This document shows, piece by piece, positions 22,626-29,902 of a stretch of 32,677 bases of DNA. The DNA is taken from NCBI GenBank assembly GCA_031260355.1, contig JAIRJZ010000023.1, positions 1 through 32,677 on the forward strand, given 5' to 3'. Position 1 is the stretch's first letter; each line of letters opens with the position of its first letter. The stretch is from Burkholderiales bacterium (lineage in GTDB: Bacteria > Pseudomonadota > Gammaproteobacteria > Burkholderiales > Casimicrobiaceae). Position numbers and translations under genes: made by a program. A model generated the notes under the pieces. It did not search any database, was not told the DNA's origin, and was given only the letters and a program-made list of their open reading frames with translations.

Positions 22626-23534
22626 ATGACGTCACCACAACGCACACGTAAAGGCATCATTCTCGCTGGCGGTTCGGGAACGCGGCTGTATCCGGTGACG
22701 CAGGTCGTCTCCAAACAGCTTTTGCCGGTGTACGACAAACCGATGATTTATTATCCGTTGTCAGTGTTGATGCTGGCGGGCATCCGCGACATTCTGCTGA
22801 TCTCGACGCCGGAAGACACGCCGCGCTTTCAGCAGTTGCTCGGTGACGGCAACGCCTGGGGAGTGAATTTTTCCTATGCGGTGCAACCTTCCCCCGACGG
22901 GCTGGCACAAGCCTTTATCATCGGCCGCGATTTCATCGATGGCGGATCTTCGGCGCTGGTGCTGGGCGACAACATTTTTTACGGCCATGACTTGCACACG
23001 CAACTGCAACGCGCCAACGCGCAACACGACGGCGCGACGGTCTTTGCCTATCCGGTGTCTGACCCCGAGCGTTACGGTGTTGCCGAATTCGACGCGCAAG
23101 GCAAGGTGATCAGCCTCGAAGAAAAGCCGAAAGCGCCGAAGTCGCGCTACGCGGTAACGGGGCTGTATTTTTACGATGCGCGGGTGTGCGATATCGCGGC
23201 GACGTTGAAGCCGTCGGCGCGCGGCGAACTGGAAATCACCGACGTCAACCGCGCATACCTGGAAAGCGGCGATTTGCGCTGCGAAGTGATGGGGCGTGGG
23301 ATGGCCTGGCTCGACACCGGCACGCACGAGTCGTTGCTCGAGGCCGCGCAATACATCGAAACCATCGAGCGGCGGCAGGGGTTGAAAATTGCCTGCCCCG
23401 AAGAAATTGCCTACCGCCAACGCTGGATCGACGAAGCGCAACTGCGCGCGCTGGGTAACGCGATGGTGAAAAACAGTTATGGCCAGTACTTGCTGCGTTT
23501 GCTCGACGTGCCGGTATGGAGCCGCCGGCCATGA
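22626..23534 (+). CDS. rmlA: Glucose-1-phosphate thymidylyltransferase
   Basis: RmlA joins glucose-1-phosphate and dTTP to make dTDP-glucose and is the feedback-controlled entry step of the rhamnose pathway. The 302-residue protein shows the nucleotidyltransferase signature [15 protein letters not shown] (11-25), [27 protein letters not shown] with the metal-binding Asp, and [20 protein letters not shown]. Of two close ATGs (22620 and 22626), the second is chosen because GAGGA at 22615-22619 is 6 bp before it and would abut the first. The stop overlaps the rmlC start. Length and motifs are ordinary for the family. Confidence 0.95.
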   Translation: MTSPQRTRKGIILAGGSGTRLYPVTQVVSKQLLPVYDKPMIYYPLSVLMLAGIRDILLISTPEDTPRFQQLLGDGNAWGVNFSYAVQPSPDGLAQAFIIGRDFIDGGSSALVLGDNIFYGHDLHTQLQRANAQHDGATVFAYPVSDPERYGVAEFDAQGKVISLEEKPKAPKSRYAVTGLYFYDARVCDIAATLKPSARGELEITDVNRAYLESGDLRCEVMGRGMAWLDTGTHESLLEAAQYIETIERRQGLKIACPEEIAYRQRWIDEAQLRALGNAMVKNSYGQYLLRLLDVPVWSRRP

Positions 23535-24073
23535 ACATCATCGACACCGCCATTACCGACGTCAAAATCCTCGAGCCGCACGTGTTTTCCGATGCGCGCG
23601 GCTTTTTCTTCGAGAGCTGGAACCGCAAGACGCTGGCTGCTGCCGGACTCGACATCGATTTCGTGCAGGACAACCATTCGCATTCGGCGAAAAATGTGTT
23701 GCGCGGGCTGCATTACCAGATTGAGCACGCGCAGGGGAAATTGGTGCGCGCCATTGTCGGCGAGGTGTTTGATGTTGCCGTCGATTTGCGCCGCCGCAGC
23801 CCGACGTTCGGGCGATGGGTCGGCGTGACGCTGTCGGCGGCAAACAAGCGGATGCTGTGGATTCCTCCCGGCTTCGCGCATGGCTTCGTCGTGCGCTCCG
23901 AGGTTGCCGAGTTTTTGTACAAGACGACCGATTACTGGCACGCCGAACACGAGCGCACCTTGTTGTGGAACGATCCAGCGCTGGCAATCGACTGGGGGCT
24001 TGCCGAAGCGCCGATCCTGGCCGCGAAGGACGCTGCCGGTGTTTTGTTGAAAGACGCCGAGGTGTATTTGTAA
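23531..24073 (+). CDS. rmlC: dTDP-4-dehydrorhamnose 3,5-epimerase
   Basis: This 180-residue cupin epimerase is the third enzyme of the rhamnose pathway. The motifs [28 protein letters not shown] (with the probable base His61), [15 protein letters not shown], and [11 protein letters not shown] followed by FLYKTTDYW (acid Tyr130) are all standard. Two ATGs are possible; the one at 23531 overlaps the rmlA stop (ATGA) and starts MNIIDTAI as usual, while 23516 would add five residues inside rmlA. Tight packing indicates one operon mRNA. Nothing unusual. Confidence 0.94.
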   Translation: MNIIDTAITDVKILEPHVFSDARGFFFESWNRKTLAAAGLDIDFVQDNHSHSAKNVLRGLHYQIEHAQGKLVRAIVGEVFDVAVDLRRRSPTFGRWVGVTLSAANKRMLWIPPGFAHGFVVRSEVAEFLYKTTDYWHAEHERTLLWNDPALAIDWGLAEAPILAAKDAAGVLLKDAEVYL

Positions 24074-24074
24074 A

Positions 24075-24992
24075 ATGAGCGTGAGCGGAAGCGAAGTGTT
24101 TTCCCGTATTTTGCTGGTCGGCAGCGAAGGCCAGATCGGCGGCGCGTTGGCGCGGCAGTTGCCGCAGGCTTTTCCGCAAGCGATGTTATCGGTGACGACG
24201 CAAGACTGCGTCGATTTCACGAAGCCGGAAACGCTGGTGCAGGCGATTCGCGAGTTTGTGCCCGACCTCATCATCAACGCCGTTGCCTACACCGCTGTCG
24301 ATCGCGCCGAACAGGAGCCCGCGCTGGCGCACCAAATCAACGGCGTCGCGCCGGGGATTCTCGCCGAAGAAGCGAGGCTCTGCGGCGCAGCGCTTATCCA
24401 TTATTCCACCGATTATGTGTTCGACGGCAGCAAGCGGACACCGTATGTCGAGGATGACGCCGTTCATCCACTCAACGAATACGGACGCAGCAAGCACGCA
24501 GGGGAGGCCGCGATTTTACAATCAGGCGCGAACGCGCTGATTCTGCGAACGAGTTGGGTCTATGGGCTGACCGGGCACAACTTTTTGTTGACGATGCGGC
24601 GGCTGGCGCGCGAACGCGATGAACTGCGCATCGTCGATGATCAAATCGGCGCGCCTAACGACAGCGAAGCGCTGGCGGCGGCGACGGCGCAACTCGTTGC
24701 GCAAGGGAAAAAGCGCTTGCGCGAATGCGCCGGGCTGTACCATTTGTCGGCGACCGGCGAGACGAGCTGGTTCGGTTTCGCGCAGGCGATCTTTGTTGCC
24801 GAAGCTGCCATATTAGGCGACGACCGCAAACAGTCTCGTCTGATTCCGATCACCACGGCGGACTATCCGTTGCCGGCGATACGGCCAGCGTACGGTGTTT
24901 TGTCGTCTGAGCGCTTATCGCAAACGTTCGGCATCCAATTGCCGTCGTGGCAGGCGATGCTTCAGGCGTGTCTGGCGCGAGAACAGAGGTAG
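24075..24992 (+). CDS. rmlD: dTDP-4-dehydrorhamnose reductase
   Basis: RmlD performs the last NAD(P)H-dependent reduction that yields dTDP-L-rhamnose, used for O-antigen, capsule or rhamnosylated core. This 305-residue protein has the nucleotide motif VGSEGQIGGAL (15-25), the catalytic Tyr136-x3-Lys140 in YGRSKHAGEAA, and the family motifs INAVAYTAVDRAE and YSTDYVFDGS. RTSWVYGLTGHNF is also typical. It starts 1 bp after the rmlC stop. Downstream is a 12-bp-stem palindrome (25023-25048) that may end the operon. The C-terminal region is complete. Confidence 0.94.
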   Translation: MSVSGSEVFSRILLVGSEGQIGGALARQLPQAFPQAMLSVTTQDCVDFTKPETLVQAIREFVPDLIINAVAYTAVDRAEQEPALAHQINGVAPGILAEEARLCGAALIHYSTDYVFDGSKRTPYVEDDAVHPLNEYGRSKHAGEAAILQSGANALILRTSWVYGLTGHNFLLTMRRLARERDELRIVDDQIGAPNDSEALAAATAQLVAQGKKRLRECAGLYHLSATGETSWFGFAQAIFVAEAAILGDDRKQSRLIPITTADYPLPAIRPAYGVLSSERLSQTFGIQLPSWQAMLQACLAREQR

Positions 24993-25176
24993 AGCGTTTT
25001 TTGTTTAAGCGTGCATTTCTTTCCTCTCTCCCACTTGTGGGAGAGAGGTCAGGAGAGAGGGTAAAACGCACAACGGAATCTCTTGCGCCTACGAAGAGGA
25101 GCTCACCCACTACCCCCCCCCACACCCGCAAGCGGGAGAGGGGGAAAGAGAAGGCATTGAAACCAAACCTGCTCTA
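24993..25176. repeat. Palindromic repeat element between rmlD and tag, possibly with terminal inverted repeats
   Basis: A perfect 12-bp stem at 25023-25034/25037-25048 (CCTCTCTCCCAC and its complement, TT loop) is followed by further CCC/GGG palindromes. The left end AGAGCGTTTTTTGTTTAAG (24991 onward) and the inverted right end AGAGCAGGTTTGGTTTCAA (25174 leftward) are similar, suggesting degenerate terminal repeats. The terminal CTAG contains the stop codon of the leftward tag gene. It may also terminate rmlBACD. Confidence 0.5.
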
Positions 25177-25758
25177 GCGCCGTTGTCCTTTCAATATCTC
25201 CCGATAAACAAAGCATGTCGCAAGATGATCGTTCACCATGCCTACCGCCTGCATGAACGAATAGATGATGGTCGAGCCGACGAACTTGAACCCCATTTTT
25301 TTCAAATCTTTGCTTATCTTATCGGAGAGCGGGGTGGTCAAGGGGGCATCTTCCAGCTTTTCCCAATGACCTGTGATGGGCTTGTCGTCCACATATTTCC
25401 AGATGAAGCTGTCAAAGCTGCCATGCTTTTCGACAACCTCAAGAAACAGTTTGGCGTTGGTGATGGCGGCGTTGATTTTCAGACGGTTTCGTATGATTCC
25501 CTCGTTTGCCATGAGATCCTGAATTTTTGCCTCGCCGTAAAGAGCAATCTTTTTAGGATCAAAGCCATCAAAAGCCTTCCTGTACGAGTCTCTCTTTTTA
25601 AGCACAGTAATCCATGAAAGACCTGCCTGCGCACCCTCCAAAATCAACATTTCAAACAGCTTGTTATCATCGTGCACAGGCCGCCCCCATTCGTTGTCGT
25701 GATAATCTTCGTACAGGGGGATATTTCCTGCCCAAGGGCATCTGATTTTTTCACTCAT
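25174..25758 (-). CDS. tag: DNA-3-methyladenine glycosylase I
   Basis: Tag removes 3-methyladenine from alkylated DNA in base-excision repair. The 194-residue protein keeps the structural zinc site of the family: Cys7 (IRCPW), His20 (DYHDNEWG), and His178/Cys182 (NDHLATCFVY). Other hallmarks are LFEMLILEGAQAGLSWITVL, with the conserved Glu and Trp of the base pocket, and MGFKFVGSTIIYSFMQAVGMVNDH. ATG 25758 is preceded by GGAGAGG and is preferred to an upstream in-frame ATG at 25779. The gene is visibly less GC-rich than its neighbours and uses many A/T-ending codons, which suggests horizontal acquisition. Its stop codon lies at the end of a repeat element. Confidence 0.93.
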   Translation of the reverse strand: MSEKIRCPWAGNIPLYEDYHDNEWGRPVHDDNKLFEMLILEGAQAGLSWITVLKKRDSYRKAFDGFDPKKIALYGEAKIQDLMANEGIIRNRLKINAAITNAKLFLEVVEKHGSFDSFIWKYVDDKPITGHWEKLEDAPLTTPLSDKISKDLKKMGFKFVGSTIIYSFMQAVGMVNDHLATCFVYREILKGQRR

Positions 25759-25948
25759 GAAGCCTCTCCTTTCTTTCATACATGGATTCGCTTGCTTCTG
25801 TCGTACATTGTGTCACGCCGAGCAAGTTGCGCACGTTTCTCATCCTCTGAATTTTAGGTTCGCTTAATCAAAAGAACAACCGCCAGGTCAGGATTGACAA
25901 CAGTTGCAAGATAGATGACACTGCTTTTCGCAAGACAGTTCGTTTAAA

Positions 25949-25954
25949 TATAAT
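25949..25954 (+). promoter_or_regulatory. Possible -10 box before the YeaQ/YmgE-type gene
   Basis: TATAAT is an exact -10 hexamer 55 bp before the ATG at 26010. The sequence 17 bp upstream (TTTCGC) is a poor -35, so the promoter may depend on an activator or use an alternative sigma factor. The rest of the 251-bp gap (25759-26009) shows nothing else certain. Confidence 0.45.
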
Positions 25955-26009
25955 CAGGCTCCCTCTGTCAAGGGGGAATCACTGTACAACCTTATGGGAG
26001 GGACGTACC

Positions 26010-26255
26010 ATGGAATTCATCTGGTTTATTGTGGTTGGTTTGGTCGCTGGTTGGCTCGCGGGGAAGTTTATGAAGGGCGGCGGCTATGGTTTGATCGGCG
26101 ATCTCATCGTGGGCGTGCTTGGCGCCGTGCTTGGCGGGTTTCTGTTTAGCCTCTTGGGCGTGTCCGTGGGCGGTGGCTTGATTGGCGCTATCATCGTGGC
26201 GACGATTGGCGCGATAGTGCTCATTTTTTTGCTGCGCCTCATCAAGCGAAAATAG
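26010..26255 (+). CDS. GlsB/YeaQ/YmgE-family small membrane protein
   Basis: This 81-residue, glycine-rich inner-membrane protein has three predicted transmembrane helices: about 3-19, 27-50 and 53-77. GWLAGKFMKGGGYGLIGDLIVGVLG is split by the conserved cytosolic loop, and the C-terminus is basic (RLIKRK). This is the transglycosylase-associated protein family, often induced in stress and stationary phase, although its biochemical function is not known. The start is supported by the strong ribosome site GGGAGGG 6 bp upstream. It is a monocistronic gene with a hairpin at 26274-26306 after the stop. Confidence 0.9.
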   Translation: MEFIWFIVVGLVAGWLAGKFMKGGGYGLIGDLIVGVLGAVLGGFLFSLLGVSVGGGLIGAIIVATIGAIVLIFLLRLIKRK

Positions 26256-26573
26256 GTGCTTTTTAAATGACTTCGGCGGCTGGCGCTTTTGCGTAGCCGG
26301 CCGCCGGGTCTGGCTCGGTGCTCAAGCGGACGGCGCAAACGAAGGGATGTGGCGTTTTCTGGATTTCCGCCTTCGCGGGAATGACAGAGAAAAATGTGAT
26401 GCTTGTGGCTCGATCTTTCGCCGAGCGTCATCCTCGCGGAAGCGGGGATCCAGGAAATTTCGTTCGTGCTGTGCACGACCAAACAAAAACCGCTCCAAAG
26501 CGCGCCGAGGAATTCAGGCGTTAAGCCATACCGCCATAAACCGAACGCAGCGATATCCGGCCCATAAAAACGG
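26256..26573. repeat. 318-bp intergenic region with hairpin and two palindromic repeats
   Basis: No gene is accepted. A GC-rich hairpin stands at 26274-26306. Two repeats of the GTCATTCC..GGAATCC class follow: CTGGATTTCCGCCTTCGCGG (26359 onward, ending in AATGACA) and CGTCATCCTCGCGGAAGC (26427 onward, ending GGGGATCCAGG). They face each other in inverted orientation. The last 100 bp, up to the GNAT stop codon, show nothing recognisable. Confidence 0.55.
26274..26306 (+). terminator. Hairpin after the YeaQ/YmgE-type gene
   Basis: CGGCGGCTGGC (26274-26284) pairs with GCCGGCCGCCG (26296-26306) over 11 bp with one G-T wobble and an 11-nt loop. No T-run follows, so its strength as an intrinsic terminator is uncertain. 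Confidence 0.5.
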
Positions 26574-26987
26574 TCATCGCAACCCCTGATCGGCGCGGAT
26601 GGTCCACGCCGACGGATGCTGCTCAAAACCGAGATGCGGATAATAGTCCACCGCCTTGGGTGCGGACAACAGAATGATTTTGGCCTCGGGATGTATTTGC
26701 TCTTGCAGCAGCGCGATTAACGCTTTGCCGATGCCGCATCGCTGATACGCCTCATCGACGGCGAGGTCGGAAAGGTAGCAACAATAAGCAAAATCGGTGA
26801 GGGCGCGGGCGACGCCGATCAGTTGATCGCCATCCCAAGCGGTGCCGAGAAGATTGGCGTGTTTGAGCATGGCGTCCAGCCGTGAACGGTCATGCAACGG
26901 ACGGCGAACGCCCAGCGATGTTTTCGATAGCAGCGCGATGAATTGATCGACGGTGATGGCGCGGTCGGTGGTGTAATGAAACGACAT
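26574..26987 (-). CDS. GNAT-family N-acetyltransferase
   Basis: This 137-residue single-domain acetyltransferase has the acetyl-CoA loop QRCGIGKALI (82-91), preceded by the strand LSDLAVDEAY. A C-terminal strand/helix (IILLSAPKAVDYYPHLGFEQ) includes the Tyr that often acts as general acid. The substrate is unknown; similar small GNATs act on amines or protein N-termini. An upstream in-frame start at 27050 would overlap trmL, so ATG 26987, with GGAG upstream, is chosen. It lies 31 bp after trmL on the same strand and is likely co-transcribed with it. Confidence 0.85.
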   Translation of the reverse strand: MSFHYTTDRAITVDQFIALLSKTSLGVRRPLHDRSRLDAMLKHANLLGTAWDGDQLIGVARALTDFAYCCYLSDLAVDEAYQRCGIGKALIALLQEQIHPEAKIILLSAPKAVDYYPHLGFEQHPSAWTIRADQGLR

Positions 26988-27018
26988 GGGCGGACTCCGG
27001 CGATGAACGATGAAGGTT

Positions 27019-27498
27019 TTACTGAAACCCGGCCTGTCGCCACGCTTCATAAACGGCGACGGCGACGGCGTTGGAAAGATTCAGGCTGCGAACGGATTCG
27101 CGCATCGGGATACGCAACTGTGTCTCGGTCGGAAAATCGGCAAGAACGTTGGCGGGCAAACCGGCGGTTTCGCAGCCGAAAACGAGCACATCATGCAGGC
27201 CGAAACAGGCATCGAACAGCGAACCGCTGCCTTTGGTCGTCAACGCCCACCAGCGCGGCGGTGGCGTGATGTCGGCAAGCGTTTCTTTGATCGCCGTTCG
27301 GCAAGCAGACCAATCGGCGTGAACGCGCACCCGCGCGTATTCGTGGTAGTCGAGCCCGGCCCGTCGCAGCGCCCGGTCTTCCAGCGCGAATCCCAGCGGT
27401 TCGACCAGATGCAGCGTCGCGCCGGTATTGGCGGCCAGCCGGATGACGTTGCCGGTGTTCGGCGGAATTTCGGGTTGAACGAGAACGATGGAAAACAT
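27019..27498 (-). CDS. trmL: tRNA (cytidine/uridine-34 2'-O)-methyltransferase
   Basis: TrmL methylates the wobble nucleotide of certain leucine tRNAs with S-adenosylmethionine. The 159-residue protein is a minimal SPOUT methyltransferase with the three family motifs: IPPNTGNVIRLAANTG (11-26), VFGCETAGLP (106-115) and IPMRESVRSLNLSNAVAVAVYE (residues 130-151, forming the trefoil knot). Length matches E. coli TrmL (157). The gene is leftward, between comF (95 bp upstream) and the GNAT gene, a neighbourhood seen in betaproteobacteria. ATG 27498 is the only suitable start. Confidence 0.94.
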   Translation of the reverse strand: MFSIVLVQPEIPPNTGNVIRLAANTGATLHLVEPLGFALEDRALRRAGLDYHEYARVRVHADWSACRTAIKETLADITPPPRWWALTTKGSGSLFDACFGLHDVLVFGCETAGLPANVLADFPTETQLRIPMRESVRSLNLSNAVAVAVYEAWRQAGFQ

Positions 27499-27593
27499 TG
27501 ACGCAACGGGTTTCGGAAATAATGAATTCTAAAGCGTTTCTTTGTTAGCCGGGTAGCCGCCTCTCTTCCAGGCGCGGAAGAGGATGACATTCA

Positions 27594-28340
27594 TCACGGA
27601 ACGCCTGTTTCCTGCATCATGCTTGCCCGCGCCACCACGCCGACGAAAACCGTTGTTGCACCGGCGGCGCGCAAGGCTTTGGCGGCGGCTGCGGCGGTGG
27701 CGCCGGAGGTCATCACGTCATCGATCAGCAGAAGGCGGTAGCCGGAAAGATCGCGGCGGCACGCAAACGCGCTGCGGACATTTTTGTGGCGGTCGCGCCA
27801 AGGCAACGTCGCCTGTTTCGGCGAGTCTTTGATGCGTACCAGCGCATCGGTCAATAACGGCAACTTCAAGGCCGCCGCGACGGGACGAGCGAGTTCCTGC
27901 GCTTGATTGAAGCCACGTTCGATCTGCCGCGCCGCCGACAGCGGCATCGCGAGCACATGCGTCGGAGGTTCCTGGAAAGCAGGAGACAAGCCATTCAGTG
28001 CTGGACGGCAAGCGTCGATCACCAGTTGCGCCAGCGGAGCCGCCAGCGCCAGTCGGTGACCGTATTTGAAATCCTGCAACAATCGGTCGAGCGGGAACGT
28101 GTAACGACAAGCGGCAAGCGTCGCATCGAAAGGCGGCGGATGGTTCAGACAGGCGCCGCACACGGTTCCCGCTGATGGTGGCAGCGGTGTCGCACAACGG
28201 ATACAACTCTCTCCGATGCGTGGCAGTACCGCGTCGCAAGCGCGGCACCATGCGTCGTTCTGCGTTTGCTGCCCGCACGACACACAACGCGCCGGGAAAC
28301 AGGCGTCGAGCACGGTGTGCCAGAATCTTTGTGGCATCAT
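27594..28340 (-). CDS. comF: ComF-family phosphoribosyltransferase-like protein
   Basis: ComF proteins are needed for DNA uptake during natural transformation; in Gram-negatives they act in the cytosol, with helicase and DprA partners elsewhere. This 248-residue protein has two N-terminal zinc-binding knuckles (Cys19/22/32/35 and Cys46/49/61/64), the DFKYGHRLALA segment, MPLSAARQIERGFNQAQEL, and the PRPP-binding motif LLIDDVMTSGATA (204-216). Domain order and length are standard. It is divergent from the RDD gene across 130 bp. Related genes for competence are not in the window. Confidence 0.91.
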   Translation of the reverse strand: MMPQRFWHTVLDACFPARCVSCGQQTQNDAWCRACDAVLPRIGESCIRCATPLPPSAGTVCGACLNHPPPFDATLAACRYTFPLDRLLQDFKYGHRLALAAPLAQLVIDACRPALNGLSPAFQEPPTHVLAMPLSAARQIERGFNQAQELARPVAAALKLPLLTDALVRIKDSPKQATLPWRDRHKNVRSAFACRRDLSGYRLLLIDDVMTSGATAAAAAKALRAAGATTVFVGVVARASMMQETGVP

Positions 28341-28409
28341 GGGCGATGAAAGGGCGGCAGCAACCGCCGGAAGCGTTATTGTACCGGGCGGTTTCCCGGT
28401 TGCCGCGAT

Positions 28410-28438
28410 GTGACAAGTATCGGGCTTCCGCGTAGAAT
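28410..28438 (+). promoter_or_regulatory. Sigma-70 promoter candidate for the RDD gene
   Basis: GTGACA (28410-28415) and TAGAAT (28433-28438), with a 17-bp spacer, match the consensus at five of six positions each. The expected transcript start near 28445 leaves a 25-nt leader containing AAGGA before ATG 28471. Confidence 0.6.
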
Positions 28439-28470
28439 CGGCACCAATTCAACCCAAGGATCAGGTTCTC

Positions 28471-29799
28471 ATGGAGTGTCCCGCTTGCGGTCAGATCAAT
28501 ACCGATGATGCGTCAACCTGCCTTTCGTGCGGTCAGTTGTTGTATATGGGAGGCGCTTCGATCGATACCACGGACGCCGAAGGCAGGGATCAGATCATCA
28601 TTGCCGGCAATATTGATTTCCCGTTGCCGCCGTCCGACACACCGGACTCTCCACAACCGACTTCCCCGCCGCCCGTTTCTTCACGGCTGCCGAAACCGTC
28701 TTCGTTACCCAGGGTCGAAATCGAAACCGCAGCGACGGAAGAGAAGCTTTCGCAAACGGCTGCCGACGAGGCACCGAAGCCGCCGCCGCTCAAAAAACAA
28801 CCCTCTTCGTCGCCGCTTCCACCGCCGTCTCCGCCCTCGCTCGATGCCTCGCCGCGGGCTACGGCGACGAGACGTTCCGCACACATGATTTACGCCGGGT
28901 TCTGGTACCGCTTTCTGGCGTGGTTCATCGACATCATCATCCTTCTCATCGTGCAAAGCGTGTTGGGGGCGGTTGCTCTGATGACGTCGTTAGCCGTTGT
29001 TTTTCGCGGCGCCGACTTTTCTGCCTCGTCGCCATGGGTTTTTGCCGGCGCTTATGGCGTGATGGTGCTCGTCAGCATCGCACTGTCGTTGCTGTATTTC
29101 TCCGTGAGCGAAAGTTCGCGCTGGCAAGGTACGCTGGGGAAGCTGGCAATTGGATTGAAAGTCACCGACGCCGACGGCAACCGCATTTCTTTTCTGCGCT
29201 CGCTGGGACGCTATTTTTCGCATATCGTCACTAACCTGACGTTCGGCCTTGGCTATGTGCTCAATGTGTTCACCGCCCGCCAGCAAGCCCTGCACGACCT
29301 GATGACCGGGACGCTGGTCGTGCACAGGGAAGTCACGGCGGTCGATCTGGTCTATCACCCTGCGGTGCCGGCGCGGGCGGCGCAAAAAGCGTCGGTGTTG
29401 CTGGTTTGGGCGATGAGTACGCTGTTTCTGTTGTCCGTCGTGCTGGTTGGGCAATCGCTGGTGGAGACGCCGAAACACCAAGTCAGCACCGCCGCCGTCA
29501 GAATGCACGATGCCGAAAAGCTGGGTGCGCAGGCGACGGCAGCGGTTACCGATTATTGGGAAACTTACGGAAGTTTCCCGCCGACGCTGGACGCTGCCGA
29601 TTTTCACCAAACCTCACCGCAAGTGCGGCGGGCGAGGATCGATGCCGAAAGCGGCGTCATTTACCTGGAGTTGGGGTTCTCGCCGCTCCGCAAGAAAACG
29701 CTGGCATTCGTTCCCGAAATTGACGAAGAGGACGATCTGATCTGGCGCTGCCACAGCGACGACATCGACCCGCAGTATCTGCCCGAACATTGCCGGTAA
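28471..29799 (+). CDS. Zinc-ribbon/RDD membrane protein with type IV pilin-like C-terminal domain
   Basis: This 442-residue protein has an unusual order. It begins with a zinc ribbon (Cys3, Cys6, Cys17, Cys20). A proline-rich, disordered linker follows (about 50-130). Then comes an RDD domain (about 140-290) with Arg147 and Asp154 of the name-giving motif and three hydrophobic segments (about 145-170, 188-210 and 250-265). A further transmembrane helix (about 308-328) precedes the C-terminal domain, 340-442: ATAAVTDYWETYGSFPPTLDAADFH, split into strand-like segments, and a final WRCHSDDIDPQYLPEHCR. That ending, with Cys427 and Cys441 and the W-x-C...YLP-x-x-C pattern, is the disulfide-bonded D-region of type IV pilins. 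RDD proteins are poorly understood (some are transporters). The fusion is visible; its role is not known. Monocistronic by its own promoter, or grouped with the next gene. Confidence 0.8.
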   Translation: MECPACGQINTDDASTCLSCGQLLYMGGASIDTTDAEGRDQIIIAGNIDFPLPPSDTPDSPQPTSPPPVSSRLPKPSSLPRVEIETAATEEKLSQTAADEAPKPPPLKKQPSSSPLPPPSPPSLDASPRATATRRSAHMIYAGFWYRFLAWFIDIIILLIVQSVLGAVALMTSLAVVFRGADFSASSPWVFAGAYGVMVLVSIALSLLYFSVSESSRWQGTLGKLAIGLKVTDADGNRISFLRSLGRYFSHIVTNLTFGLGYVLNVFTARQQALHDLMTGTLVVHREVTAVDLVYHPAVPARAAQKASVLLVWAMSTLFLLSVVLVGQSLVETPKHQVSTAAVRMHDAEKLGAQATAAVTDYWETYGSFPPTLDAADFHQTSPQVRRARIDAESGVIYLELGFSPLRKKTLAFVPEIDEEDDLIWRCHSDDIDPQYLPEHCR

Positions 29800-29902
29800 A
29801 CGCCCCGCAGCGGTATCGCTTGCCGCTCCGGGCAGTTGTTTTATGGGCGCAAGTGCGTTACGCTTTCCGGCGTCTATTTTGTGTGCCTCCTGGAGCAACG
29901 CC

